DNA from: Methylosinus sp. Sm6
GTDB taxonomy: Bacteria; Pseudomonadota; Alphaproteobacteria; Rhizobiales; Beijerinckiaceae
DNA length: 64,000 nucleotides
Reading direction: 5' to 3'
Assembly: GCF_019802345.1 (NCBI RefSeq)
Contig: NZ_JAINDZ010000015.1
Location: 1 to 64,000, forward strand
The notes under the pieces were generated by a model. It saw only the letters and a list, made by a program, of their open reading frames with translations. It made no database searches and was not told the DNA's origin. A program made the position numbers and the translations under genes. Of this stretch, positions 26,783 to 35,643 are shown piece after piece (positions within the stretch are counted from its first letter, which is position 1; each line of letters starts with the position of its first letter).

Positions 26783-27247
26783 CTATGCGGCGTGAGGCTT
26801 GGTGGTTTGCGCGATGACGGAATAGAGCGCCGAAGAGTCGCGGGTCGCGCGAATGGTCGCGACCACCCCCGGATCGCGCAGAACGCGCGCAGCGCAAGCG
26901 AGCGCTTTCAAATGATCGGCCCCCGAGGACTCGGGGGCGATCAACAGAAAAACCAGATCGACCGGCGCGCCGTCCAGCGCGTCGAAATCGATCGGGCGCT
27001 CGAGCCGCGCGAAAATCCCGAAAATCGATTTGATTCGCGCCAGCTTGCCGTGCGGAATGGCGATGCCGTTGCCGATGCCGGTGGAGCCCAATCGCTCGCG
27101 CTGCAGCAGAGCGTCGAAAATCTCGCGCGCCGGCAGGCCGGAGATCTCCGCGGCCTTTTCGCTCAGTTCCTGGAGCGCCTGCTTCTTGGTGTTGGCCTTG
27201 AGCGCCGGAATAATCGCTTCCGATGTGAGCAGATCAGCGAGCCGCAT
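26783..27247 (-). CDS. ptsN: PTS IIA-like nitrogen regulatory protein PtsN
   Basis: 154 residues, a single EIIA-Ntr domain. The phosphorylated His is in GNGIAIPHGKL (about residue 66). Other family motifs are LLQRERLGSTGIGNG and LVFLLIAPESSGADHLKALA. It receives phosphate from the PTS-Ntr relay and controls potassium transport, stringent response and nitrogen/carbon functions by protein contacts. Fourth in the co-directional lptB-rpoN-hpf-ptsN order typical of Proteobacteria. Confidence 0.95.
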   Translation of the reverse strand: MRLADLLTSEAIIPALKANTKKQALQELSEKAAEISGLPAREIFDALLQRERLGSTGIGNGIAIPHGKLARIKSIFGIFARLERPIDFDALDGAPVDLVFLLIAPESSGADHLKALACAARVLRDPGVVATIRATRDSSALYSVIAQTTKPHAA

Positions 27248-27457
27248 GAGGCGTCAATCCTATTCACGATCTTATTCGGCGTGAGAACTCGCCCGAGCCG
27301 CGAGCGGCGAAGGCTGGGTCCGCGGAGCTATTCGACTGTCGGACAGCGCGTCGGAACGGGGCTTCGCGCCGCCATCGCGCTGCGTCACATCGCGCTTCTG
27401 GAGCGGTCGCAGTCTCATCGCCGCAGCTTCCCCGATTCGTGGCAAGATATATGCCGC

Positions 27458-28024
27458 CTATTCCCCGCCCGGCGCGTCGATCCAACCGATATGGTCGTCG
27501 CTGCGCCGATAGACAACGTTGAGACGGCCCGTGTCCGCGTGCCGGAAGACGACGACCGGCGCCCCGGTCAGATCGAGATCGAGCACCGCAGCGGACACGC
27601 TGAGGCGGCGCAGGCGCGCCGTCGATTCGGCGACGATGGCCGGCGCGAATTCCTCGACCGCCTCGACGTCCTGATCCGGAGCCTCGAGCACATAGCTGGC
27701 GGCGACTTCGCCGACCTCGGCGCCGGGCGCATGATGATTCTTCAGCCGGCTCTTGTAGCGGCGCAGCCGCTTCTCGATGCGGTCGGCGGCCTGATCGAAG
27801 CAGGCGTAGGGCTCCTGAGCGCGGCCGTCGGCCTGCAGAACGATGCCGGAGGTGAGATGCAGGCTGCAATCGGCGCGATAGCCCGACCCTTCGGGCGCGA
27901 TCGTCACATGGCCGCTGATCTCGCCGTCGAAATATTTGGCGGCGGCGGCGCCGAGCCGCTCGGCGACATGCGCGCGCAGAGCCTCGCCGATGTTGATATT
28001 CTTGCCGGACACCCGCAAAGACAT
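27458..28024 (-). CDS. hpf: Ribosome hibernation promoting factor, long form
   Basis: 188 residues. The N-terminal S30AE domain (MSLRVSGKNINIGEALRAHV, DRIEKRLRRYKSRLKNHH) binds the ribosome. After a linker of about 45 residues, a C-terminal dimerisation domain follows (APVVVFRHADTGRLNVVYRR, GWIDAPGGE), which marks the long form that makes 100S ribosomes by itself. Located between rpoN and ptsN as usual. The 210 bases downstream contain only a weak 48-codon frame. Confidence 0.95.
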   Translation of the reverse strand: MSLRVSGKNINIGEALRAHVAERLGAAAAKYFDGEISGHVTIAPEGSGYRADCSLHLTSGIVLQADGRAQEPYACFDQAADRIEKRLRRYKSRLKNHHAPGAEVGEVAASYVLEAPDQDVEAVEEFAPAIVAESTARLRRLSVSAAVLDLDLTGAPVVVFRHADTGRLNVVYRRSDDHIGWIDAPGGE

Positions 28025-28285
28025 GCCTGCTCCATCTCATCGGGCCGCGCGCGGTCGCCGCGGCGGCGCGCGCTGCTCTCGGAAATGTCCCTTAATTCAT
28101 GCTCGCCGTCGTTTCGAAGCGGGACCGCCTGCCCCCGCTGGATCGGCGCTTTCCTCTCGGCTGTCCCTTCTGCCGCTCGAACGTGGCGGAAATTCGGGCG
28201 CCCAGCCGTGCGAATGCCCAACCATTGGCCGGAAGCGTTAAGTTGCCGGGCGGGCGAAGTCAATGGCCGCCCCCGGATTGCTGCT

Positions 28286-29866
28286 TCAGAGCGCCGGCTG
28301 CGCGGTCTCGCGCAGCTGACTCTGCTTGGCCCTGCGGCGGTCGACCGATGACGGAATGCGCAGACTGTCGCGATATTTGGCGACCGTGCGCCGGGCGATG
28401 TCGATGTCGACTTCCTTGAGCCTGGCGACGATGGCGTCGTCCGACAGCACGTCGAGCGGGCTCTCCTTGTCGATCATCTGCTTGATCTTATAGCGCACCG
28501 CCTCGGCCGAATGGGCCTCGCCGCCGCTGGTGGTCGCGATGGAGGCGGAGAAGAAATATTTGAGCTCGAAAATGCCGCGCGGGGTCATCATATATTTGTT
28601 CGAGGTGACGCGCGAGACGGTCGATTCGTGCATGCCGATGGCGTCGGCGATGGTGCGAAGATTGAGCGGCCGCAAATGCTCGACACCCTTGGCGAGAAAG
28701 GCGTCCTGCAGCCGCACGATCTCGGAGGCGACCTTCAATATGGTGCGCGAGCGCTGCTCGAGGCTCTTCGTCAGCCAATTGGCGTTCTGCAGACAGCTCG
28801 AGATGAAGGTCTTGTCGCCGTCGCGCTTGGCGCCGGCGCTCACCTGCGCCGCATAGGAATGATTGACCAGCACGCGCGGCAGCGCGTCCGAGTTCAATTC
28901 GACGATCCAGGAGCCGTCGCTCGCCGGACGCACGATCACATCGGCGACGAGCGGCTGAAGCGGCGCGCCGCCGAAGGCGCGGCCGGGCTTGGGATCGAGG
29001 CGGCGCACCTCCGCCGCCATATCGGCGATGTCCTCGTCGTCGACGCCGCACAGGCGCGCGAGCTGGACGAAATCGCGCTTCGCGAGCAGCGGCAGGTTGG
29101 AGATGAAAATCTGCATCGCCGGATCGAGCCGGTCGCGCTCGCGCAGCTGAATGGCGAGACATTCGGAAAGATCGCGCGCGCCGACGCCCGAGGGGTCGAA
29201 GCGCTGCACGGTGGCGAGCACCGCCGCGACGCGCGCCGGATCGGCGTCGAGCCGCGCGGCGATCTCGGCGACGTCCTCGCGCAGATAGCCGATCTCGTCG
29301 ATGGCGTCGATGATCGCCTGGCCGATCAGCCGGTCGATCGGATCCGCGCAGGCCAGCGCCAGCTGCTCGGCGAGATGATCGTGGAGGCTGGCCTGGTGGG
29401 CGACATAGGCTTCGAGATTGGGCGCCTCGCCGTCTGCCGGCGCGCCGCCGGCGCCGGTCCAGGAATTGGCGGAGAGGCCGGCCCCTTCGAGCGCGCCGGC
29501 CGCATCCGCGGGGCTGCGCGCGGCGTCCAGCTCGAAGGCGTTGCCGAGCTCGGTGCCGAGCTCGGCGGCGAGCTGCGTTGCGTCGACGGCGAGGCTGTCG
29601 CGCGCCCAATCGCCTTCGGCCGGCTCGCCGAGGCTCTCGCCGCCCGGCTCGCCCGCCGCGGCGCCGTCGCCATGCGCCTCCTGCGGCGCGTCGGGGAAAT
29701 CATTGGCGTCCACCGCCTCGAGCAGCGGATTGCGCTCGAGCTCCTCATGGAGAAAAGCCGAGAGCTCGAGATTGGAGAATTGGAGAAGCTTGATCGCCTG
29801 CAGCAGCTGGGGCGTCATCACCAGGGCCTGGCCCTGACGCATCATCAGTTTGGTGGAAATCGCCAT
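28286..29866 (-). CDS. rpoN: RNA polymerase sigma-54 factor
   Basis: 526 residues. Region I is LMMRQGQALVMTPQLLQAIKLLQ, with the ELEAFLHEELERNPLL-like segment following. An acidic region II spans about 55-150. The core and DNA-binding parts contain FDPSGVGARDLSECLAIQL, TIADAIGMHESTVSRVTSNKYM and the C-terminal RpoN box ARRTVAKYRDSLRIPSS. It recognises -24/-12 promoters and needs an AAA+ activator such as RtcR in this window. Starts 167 bases downstream of lptB; 261 bases separate it from hpf with no further gene seen. Confidence 0.97.
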   Translation of the reverse strand: MAISTKLMMRQGQALVMTPQLLQAIKLLQFSNLELSAFLHEELERNPLLEAVDANDFPDAPQEAHGDGAAAGEPGGESLGEPAEGDWARDSLAVDATQLAAELGTELGNAFELDAARSPADAAGALEGAGLSANSWTGAGGAPADGEAPNLEAYVAHQASLHDHLAEQLALACADPIDRLIGQAIIDAIDEIGYLREDVAEIAARLDADPARVAAVLATVQRFDPSGVGARDLSECLAIQLRERDRLDPAMQIFISNLPLLAKRDFVQLARLCGVDDEDIADMAAEVRRLDPKPGRAFGGAPLQPLVADVIVRPASDGSWIVELNSDALPRVLVNHSYAAQVSAGAKRDGDKTFISSCLQNANWLTKSLEQRSRTILKVASEIVRLQDAFLAKGVEHLRPLNLRTIADAIGMHESTVSRVTSNKYMMTPRGIFELKYFFSASIATTSGGEAHSAEAVRYKIKQMIDKESPLDVLSDDAIVARLKEVDIDIARRTVAKYRDSLRIPSSVDRRRAKQSQLRETAQPAL

Positions 29867-30033
29867 GATCTGCTACTCGAAACCTCTGCCGCGCGTCGGC
29901 CGCGGGCGGCGACGGCATTCTCGGCCTGTTTCTTGCTATAGCACGATGCGGCTTCGTTCGCAGGGCCAATTATTCGGCGCCTCCCCGAAAAACCGCCTAG
30001 CGGTTAATCGCAGCGACAATCTCCGCCCCCGGC

Positions 30034-31086
30034 TCACATGCGGAAGTCTTCGCCGAGATAGATGCGGCGAACGTCCGGATCGGCGACGATCTCCTCGGGC
30101 GTTCCCTCGGTGAGCACATGGCCGTTGTAGATGATGTAGGCGCGGTCGGTGAGGCCGAGGGTCTCGCGCACGCTGTGGTCGGTGATCAGCACGCCGATGC
30201 CGCGCTTCTTCAAATGCCGCACGAGATCCTGAATGCCGCCGACGGCGATGGGGTCGATGCCGGCGAAGGGCTCGTCGAGCAGCATGAAGGCGGGCCGGCC
30301 GGCGAGCGCGCGGGCGATCTCGCAACGCCGCCGCTCGCCGCCCGAGAGAGCGATCGCGGGCGAGCGCCGCAGCCGCTCGAGCTTGAACTCCTCGAGCAGA
30401 GCGTCGAGCTCCTGCTCGCGCAGCTTCTTGTCCGGCTGGGTGATTTCCAGCACGGCGCGAATATTGTCCTCGACGCTGAGGCCGCGGAAGATCGAGGCCT
30501 CCTGTGGCAGATAGCCGATGCCGAGCCGAGCCCGCCGATACATCGGCAGGCCCGTCACGTCGTAACCATCGAGCGCGATGACCCCTTTGTCGGGCTTCAC
30601 CAGCCCGGTGATCATGTAGAACACCGTGGTCTTGCCGGCTCCGTTGGGGCCGAGAAGTCCGACCGCCTCGCCGCGCGCCACATGCAGGCTCACATCCTCG
30701 ACCACGCGGCGCTGCTTATAGGATTTGGCGAGATGGCGGATCGAGAGGACGCCTTGCCGGTCGTCCGCGCCCTCGGCCGGCTCGGCGGCCATTGTCCCCG
30801 GAGCCAAATCGGCGCCTGAATTTTGGGCGCCCTCGTCGCGCCGCTCGTCGAGTTCCCGGGCGGCGGGCGGCGCTCCCTCCGCGTTCGGCGCGCCCCGCCG
30901 GGCGAGAAACCGCTCGGCGAGGCGGGTGAGGAACCCGCCGCGCCCGGTCTCGCTCGCCGATGGATAGGGCTTCAAGCGCAAGTCGGAGGCGTCCTCGAAA
31001 CGAGCGGAAGCGGCGCGTCCGCGCCGGGTCGCCGCCGCTGTTTGTTTAGATCGTCGGGAGGCGACCTCCCCATTAAAAATCGGCAA
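30034..31086 (-). CDS. lptB: LPS export ABC transporter ATP-binding protein LptB
   Basis: 350 residues from a TTG at 31086; a later ATG at 30792 would give a 252-residue protein nearer the usual LptB length. The ABC domain (from about 112) has Walker A GPNGAGKTT, signature LSGGERRRCEIARAL, Walker B FMLLDEPFAGIDPIAV and the LptB-typical ITDHSVRETL. It powers lipopolysaccharide extraction with LptF/G/C. The N-terminal 98 residues are Ala/Arg-rich and poorly structured, so the start is uncertain. Next to rpoN as expected, but lptC and lptA are not upstream; leuD is, 18 bases away. Confidence 0.93.
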   Translation of the reverse strand: MPIFNGEVASRRSKQTAAATRRGRAASARFEDASDLRLKPYPSASETGRGGFLTRLAERFLARRGAPNAEGAPPAARELDERRDEGAQNSGADLAPGTMAAEPAEGADDRQGVLSIRHLAKSYKQRRVVEDVSLHVARGEAVGLLGPNGAGKTTVFYMITGLVKPDKGVIALDGYDVTGLPMYRRARLGIGYLPQEASIFRGLSVEDNIRAVLEITQPDKKLREQELDALLEEFKLERLRRSPAIALSGGERRRCEIARALAGRPAFMLLDEPFAGIDPIAVGGIQDLVRHLKKRGIGVLITDHSVRETLGLTDRAYIIYNGHVLTEGTPEEIVADPDVRRIYLGEDFRM

Positions 31087-31104
31087 TCTGGCGTTCGCCG
31101 AGGC

Positions 31105-31710
31105 TCAGGCCCAGGGGCGCGCGGCGGCGGCCTTCTTCTCGAAGCTCTCGATCGCCGCTTCTTTCTGAAGCGTGAGGCCGATCTCGTCGAGGCCCTCGAG
31201 CAGGCATTGCTTGCGGAACGGATCGATCTCGAAACGGATCACGCCGCCGTCCGGCCCGCGGATTTCCTGCGCCTCGAGATCGATCGTCAGCGTGGCGTTG
31301 GCCCCGCGCTCGGCGTCGTCCATGAGCTTGTCGAGCTCGACCTGCGCGACCTTGATCGGAAGAATGCCGTTCTTGAAGCAGTTGTTATAGAAAATATCGG
31401 CGAAGCTGGTGGAGATCACTGCGCGCACGCCGAAGTCGAGCAGCGCCCAGGGCGCATGCTCGCGCGAGGAGCCGCAGCCGAAATTGTCGCCCGCAACGAG
31501 GATCTGCGCCTTGCGATAAGCGGGCTTGTTCAGCACGAAATCCGGATTTTCCGAGCCGTCCTCGCGGTAGCGCAGCTCCGAGAACAATCCCTTGCCGAGG
31601 CCAGTGCGGGCGATCGTCTTCAGATATTGCTTGGGAATGATCATGTCCGTGTCGACGTTCATGATCGGCATTGGCGCGGCGACGCCGGTCAGCTTGACGA
31701 ATTTTTCCAT
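31105..31710 (-). CDS. leuD: 3-isopropylmalate dehydratase small subunit
   Basis: 201 residues. It opens [20 protein letters not shown], with [13 protein letters not shown], then [20 protein letters not shown] (the swivel-domain signature [10 protein letters not shown]) and [16 protein letters not shown]. With LeuC it isomerises 2- and 3-isopropylmalate in leucine synthesis. leuC and leuB are not adjacent. The gene reads into lptB with an 18-base gap, an unusual pairing. Confidence 0.96.
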   Translation of the reverse strand: MEKFVKLTGVAAPMPIMNVDTDMIIPKQYLKTIARTGLGKGLFSELRYREDGSENPDFVLNKPAYRKAQILVAGDNFGCGSSREHAPWALLDFGVRAVISTSFADIFYNNCFKNGILPIKVAQVELDKLMDDAERGANATLTIDLEAQEIRGPDGGVIRFEIDPFRKQCLLEGLDEIGLTLQKEAAIESFEKKAAAARPWA

Positions 31711-31918
31711 GCTCGGAAGGCCTTCGCGCGGGGGGTTGATCTCGAACCGCCTCTAACAGATCGCGGCCGTTTCGCAAAGCGAGGGGCGCGCGCAGCCGAC
31801 GACGCCGCCCGCAGCGATGAGCGCGCGCTCCGACCGCACAACGCGCGCAGGCTCGTCTATCGCGCGGCCGAAGCGCCGATGTTCGACTGTCGAGCGCGCG
31901 GATCTCGGCCCCTCTGCT

Positions 31919-31934
31919 ACGTTAATGTTAACGT
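31919..31934. promoter_or_regulatory. AT-rich palindrome upstream of the RCC1 gene
   Basis: ACGTTAA-TG-TTAACGT is a perfect seven-base inverted repeat in an otherwise GC-rich divergent spacer (31711-32009). It lies 76 bases before the RCC1 start. It could be an operator or simply part of the promoter. No other feature is seen in this spacer. Confidence 0.35.
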
Positions 31935-32009
31935 GTATTGCCGTTCGACAATCGGCAAGGCCGAGCTTACGATCGGAATATGTGATGAATAACTTTGAAC
32001 GAGGCGGTC

Positions 32010-33404
32010 ATGTATTTCAAAGCTCTTGCACGATATTCTATCGCCTGCGCGCTGGTCGCTCTGCCGGCCGTTCCGGCCGTCGCCAAGGCCCCGACCCGCA
32101 CGAGGCTCATCGCCATCAGCCCCGCCCCCGTCGGCCAGGCCGTCACATTGACGGCCGAGGTCGATACGCCGGCCGGCGGCGCGCCCACCGGAACGGCGTC
32201 CTTCACCGAAGGCGACACGGTGCTGGGCTCGGCTCCGCTGAGCGTCTTCGGCGCCGGCCAGGCGACGCTGACGACAGGTCTCGCGCACACTTGCGCGCTC
32301 GCCAGCCCCGCCGGCGTCCACTGCTGGGGCTGGAACAGGTACGGACAGCTCGGCGACGGCTCGACCTCCGACCATTTTACGCCGGTTCCGGTCACGGGCC
32401 TCTCCGCGCGAGCAGTCGAATTGGCGGCGGGCGGCAGTCATAGCTGCGCGCTGACCATCAATGGCGCCGTCGAGTGCTGGGGCGATAATTCGTGGAGGCA
32501 GCTCGGCGACTCCTCGGCCCGAGTTCGTTCCACTCCCGCGCCCGTCCCCGGCCTCACGAGCGGCGTCGTCGCCATCGCCGCCGGCTCGGCCCACAGTTGC
32601 GCTGTGACCATCGCGGGCGGCGTCATGTGCTGGGGCCGCAACGCCGAGGGTCAGCTCGGCATCGGCGGCGATCCAGCCTTTTACGCGCCGCCGACGCGCA
32701 TCGGCGGACCGGCCAAAATCTACAAGGCCGTGGCCGCGGGCCAATTGCATAGCTGCGGGCTGACGAACACGGGCGCGGTGCTGTGCTGGGGCGAGGGATT
32801 CGGCGCTCTCCCCGTGCCGATCGCCGGGGCTCAGAGCGGAATCGTCGCGGTGACGGCCGGCGTCGATCACAGCTGCGCCATCACCAAGGCAGGCGCGGTA
32901 AAATGCTGGCGCGGGCCGTGGACCGCGAGCTCGTCGGCGAAGCTGGTCTCCGGACTTTCGAGCCGCGTCGTGGCGATCACTTCGGGACGTTCGCACGACT
33001 GCGCCCTGCTGATCGACGGCGGCGTGCGCTGCTGGGGCTCGAACCGCTTTGGGCAGCTCGGCGACGGCACGACCGCCCACCATCTCGCCACACCGAGACC
33101 CGTCGTAAATCTCGGCGGTCCGGCGGTCGCGATCGCCGCCGGCTGGGACTATACCTGCGCGCTGCTGTCGTCCCGGGCGGCGAAATGCTGGGGCTATAAT
33201 GAAGTCGGCGAGATCGGCGACGGTTCCACGACGAACCGCAGCCTCCCGGCTCCGGTGACGGGCTTCTCGGCCATCCTGCGCGGCCGCGCCCGATTCGCCA
33301 CCTCGACGCTCGGCGCCGGCTGCCACTCGCTGCGCGCGAATTATCTCGGCGACGCGACCCATACGGCGTCGCGCTCCGGCGCCGTCTGCCAGCGGATGCA
33401 ATAG
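32010..33404 (+). CDS. Secreted RCC1-repeat propeller inserted in a bacterial Ig-like domain
   Basis: 464 residues from the ATG at 32010, which follows ACGAGG; a TTG at 31995 is also open. Residues 1-26 are a signal peptide. Residues 29-90 resemble the first strands of a Big_3-type Ig domain (PAPVGQAVTLTAEVDTPAGG, PTGTASFTEGDTVLGSAPLS). Seven RCC1-like repeats follow, each built on HSCALT...GAVxCWGxNxxGQLGDG with two Cys per repeat. The last 42 residues (RGRARFATSTLGAGCHSLRA, NYLGDATHTASRSG) resemble the final strands of the same Ig fold. Exported protein, probably disulfide-stabilised; ligand unknown. Confidence 0.8.
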   Translation: MYFKALARYSIACALVALPAVPAVAKAPTRTRLIAISPAPVGQAVTLTAEVDTPAGGAPTGTASFTEGDTVLGSAPLSVFGAGQATLTTGLAHTCALASPAGVHCWGWNRYGQLGDGSTSDHFTPVPVTGLSARAVELAAGGSHSCALTINGAVECWGDNSWRQLGDSSARVRSTPAPVPGLTSGVVAIAAGSAHSCAVTIAGGVMCWGRNAEGQLGIGGDPAFYAPPTRIGGPAKIYKAVAAGQLHSCGLTNTGAVLCWGEGFGALPVPIAGAQSGIVAVTAGVDHSCAITKAGAVKCWRGPWTASSSAKLVSGLSSRVVAITSGRSHDCALLIDGGVRCWGSNRFGQLGDGTTAHHLATPRPVVNLGGPAVAIAAGWDYTCALLSSRAAKCWGYNEVGEIGDGSTTNRSLPAPVTGFSAILRGRARFATSTLGAGCHSLRANYLGDATHTASRSGAVCQRMQ

Positions 33405-33472
33405 ATCGAGGCGGCAGATTCGGCGGTCGGCGCCTCTGCGGCGCGCCCCCTCGCGGAGGCGCGCTCGACCTC

Positions 33473-34213
33473 TCAGGCCTCCGTCAGCGTCAGCAGAATA
33501 TCTGCATACCACGCGCAATTGAGCCCCAGCGCCTCGTCCTGGCCGATGTCTCTAGAGCCGACGTCGAGGCGGGCGGAATGGACGCCGAGCAGCGTCCAGG
33601 GCAGATCGCCCTGGATGCTCTCCAGCGCCGGAACCCGCGCGACCACCGGCGCGCCGCTGGCGCCGCGGTGGGTGCGCGCGTCGGTGAGGAAATAGCCGAG
33701 GCCCTGGAAGCGCAGCCCGAAGGAGGAGGCGACGACGCCCTGCCGCGCCACCGGCATATGGTGCAGCGTGTCGTGAAAGCCGAGCGGAAAGCCGACCACG
33801 AGCACGGACGACCCGATTTCCACCCTATCGAAGGCGCGGCACAGATGCGCCGGGGTGAAGGCGCGATAAACGGCCGCCTCAGGCAAGGCGCCGGGCGCGA
33901 TCTCCATCGCCGCGACATCGACCTCGCCGCCGCCGTCGACGCCCTGGCGCCAGCGCGGCTGGCGATTTTCGCCGCCATAGAGCGCGATCGACACATTCTC
34001 GGCCTTGGCCAGATTATCGGCGTCGACATGCAGCTCGATCTCGATGCGGTCCGGGAAATGTTTGCTCGGCGCGTCGCTCAGCACATGGCGGCTCGTCACC
34101 AGGAACAGCCGCTCCTCGCGCGCGAAGAAGAAGCCGCTGGCGTTGGTGAGCAGCGCCGGCCCCTCGAACGTGCAAACGCGCGTGGCGGTGAGCAGCAGAG
34201 GCTCGTTGCTCAT
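33473..34213 (-). CDS. Trypsin-like serine protease domain protein
   Basis: 246 residues from the ATG at 34213, which has AGGAG eight bases upstream; a longer frame to 34369 enters repeat sequence. A chymotrypsin-fold triad can be read: His43 in FLVTSRHVL, Asp99 in GEVDVAAMEI and Ser185 in THRGASGAPVV. No signal peptide or membrane segment, so it is probably cytoplasmic, unlike DegP-type proteases, and there is no PDZ domain. Convergent with the RCC1 gene. Target unknown. Confidence 0.75.
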   Translation of the reverse strand: MSNEPLLLTATRVCTFEGPALLTNASGFFFAREERLFLVTSRHVLSDAPSKHFPDRIEIELHVDADNLAKAENVSIALYGGENRQPRWRQGVDGGGEVDVAAMEIAPGALPEAAVYRAFTPAHLCRAFDRVEIGSSVLVVGFPLGFHDTLHHMPVARQGVVASSFGLRFQGLGYFLTDARTHRGASGAPVVARVPALESIQGDLPWTLLGVHSARLDVGSRDIGQDEALGLNCAWYADILLTLTEA

Positions 34214-34523
34214 CACAGATCTCCTCTCGCTCGAAAAATGCCGCTTCGGCGCGCCCCGCCAAGTCCCGACCGCGCCAAGTCCCGACCCCGCCAAGTCCCG
34301 CCCGCGCGAAGGCGGGCCTCGCCCTGGCGTACCGGTGCATTGCTCCGCGGCAGTCCGCCTGCTATACACGCTAAAGTCCCAGCCGCGTGGCCCTCGCGTC
34401 GACGGCGGCCGGAATTACGAGTTCGATGTTGCGGAAATTCTCGATGACGATGGCTTTCATCACGTCCCGATCGGCTTTGCCGCAGCCCGACACTTCCTCG
34501 AAACAGCCGGGAGCGGTGGTGAG
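34214..34523. other. 310-base spacer with short tandem repeats
   Basis: This divergent spacer separates the protease and radical SAM genes. At 34259-34311 a unit of about 16 bases (gccaagtcccgaccgc, with small variations) is repeated three times in tandem. The rest shows no protein-like frame; both promoters should be here. Long open frames that cross it are shadows of the protease gene. Confidence 0.6.
34259..34311. repeat. Three tandem copies of a 16-base unit
   Basis: The unit gccaagtcccgacc recurs with a 16-base step, the last copy reading gccaagtcccgccc. Too short and too few for CRISPR. It lies 46 bases upstream of the protease start codon, where repeat-number change could affect expression. 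Confidence 0.7.
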
Positions 34524-35597
34524 ATGAGCACGTCTTCCGAAATCCTTCGCCGCAATGCGATCGCCAATATGCGTAGTCCCTACGACATGGGGATCATCTG
34601 CATCGACATCACGAATAAATGCGATCTGGCCTGCTCCAACTGCACCCGGCTGCTCGCCAATCAAGACGGCTTCTGGGACATGTCGCTCGAGAACTTCCGT
34701 CTCGCGGCGCGCAGCCTCGCCGACTATCCCGGAATCGTCGCGATCATCGGCGGCAATCCGGTCATGCATCGGCGTTTCGAGGACATCTGCGCCATCCTCG
34801 TCGAGGAGATTCCCGAGAAGGAGCGGCGCGGACTGTGGACCAACAATGTGTTCAAATTCGCCGAGCTCGCCAAGGAGACCTTCGGCATATTCAATTTGAA
34901 CCCGCATGGCGTCGAGCGCGGCGTCAAATCGCTGGAGCCTCTGCGGGAAGGCAGCTGGTATCACGCCGGCCATTCGTCGCATTCGCCGCTGCTGACGGCG
35001 ATGCAGGACCTCTTCGACGAGACGGAGATGTGGGAGCGCATCGGGCGCTGCGACATCAATCACAACTGGTCGGCCTCCATCGTCGAGAACAACGGGCGCT
35101 TGCGGGCCTATTTCTGCGAAGTCGCCGCGTCTTTCGATCTCGCGCGTGGAACGGATTTCGGCGTCGATGTGGAGCCCGGCTGGTGGCGGCGAAATGTGGC
35201 GAGCTTCGATGATCAGGTGGCTCGCTTCTGTCCCGGCTGCGGCGTTCCGGCCAAGGTGATCGGCCATATGGATTTCGAGGAGATCGACACCTACACGCAG
35301 ACCAACGCCGATATTGCCGAAGCCTCGCTCCGCAAAAAACGCAAGATTATCGTGCTCGACAAGGCCGAGGCCCGGTTCCTCGACCACAAGGTGACGGAAT
35401 ATTCGCCCAAGCTGCGCGCCGAGGCGCAGGCGCACGGCGCCGATTGCGCTCACGAGGCGGCGACGATCGCAATCCCCCGGCCACGCTCCGCGTCGACGAC
35501 GTCGAGGATCGAGCTCGAGCTGGCGAAGTTTCTCTGCACCATCGGCCTCACCCGCACCGGAACACGACTGTGGAATGCGGCGAAGTCGCGCATGTAG
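34524..35597 (+). CDS. Radical SAM enzyme with SPASM-like auxiliary cysteines
   Basis: 357 residues from the ATG at 34524. The SAM cluster motif is CDLACSNC (Cys33, Cys37, Cys40, a CX3CX2C). A GGNP motif follows at 76-79. Four more cysteines (176, 198, 236, 239, the last two as CPGC) could hold an auxiliary Fe-S cluster, as in SPASM/twitch enzymes. Asn/His-rich regions LNPHGVERG and YHAGHSSHSP are distinctive. The last 28 residues contain ELELAKFLCTIG, almost repeated at the end of the next gene. The substrate is unknown. Linked to the glycosyltransferase 46 bases downstream, so a modified sugar, lipid or peptide is likely. Confidence 0.8.
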   Translation: MSTSSEILRRNAIANMRSPYDMGIICIDITNKCDLACSNCTRLLANQDGFWDMSLENFRLAARSLADYPGIVAIIGGNPVMHRRFEDICAILVEEIPEKERRGLWTNNVFKFAELAKETFGIFNLNPHGVERGVKSLEPLREGSWYHAGHSSHSPLLTAMQDLFDETEMWERIGRCDINHNWSASIVENNGRLRAYFCEVAASFDLARGTDFGVDVEPGWWRRNVASFDDQVARFCPGCGVPAKVIGHMDFEEIDTYTQTNADIAEASLRKKRKIIVLDKAEARFLDHKVTEYSPKLRAEAQAHGADCAHEAATIAIPRPRSASTTSRIELELAKFLCTIGLTRTGTRLWNAAKSRM

Positions 35598-35643
35598 AGG
35601 GCGCGCTCGAACAGAACCGCAGTTTTCGTCCTTCGGTGCTTCA

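Noticed and set aside
27272-27418. 48-codon minus-strand frame between hpf and ptsN
   Set aside because: Composition is Arg/Ser/Pro-rich like random high-GC sequence and there is no conserved motif; the GGGGAAG before it is weak support only.
34005-34523. Upstream extension of the radical SAM gene
   Set aside because: The frame runs through the protease gene and tandem repeats; the ATG at 34524 is the first start that gives a normal radical SAM N-terminus.
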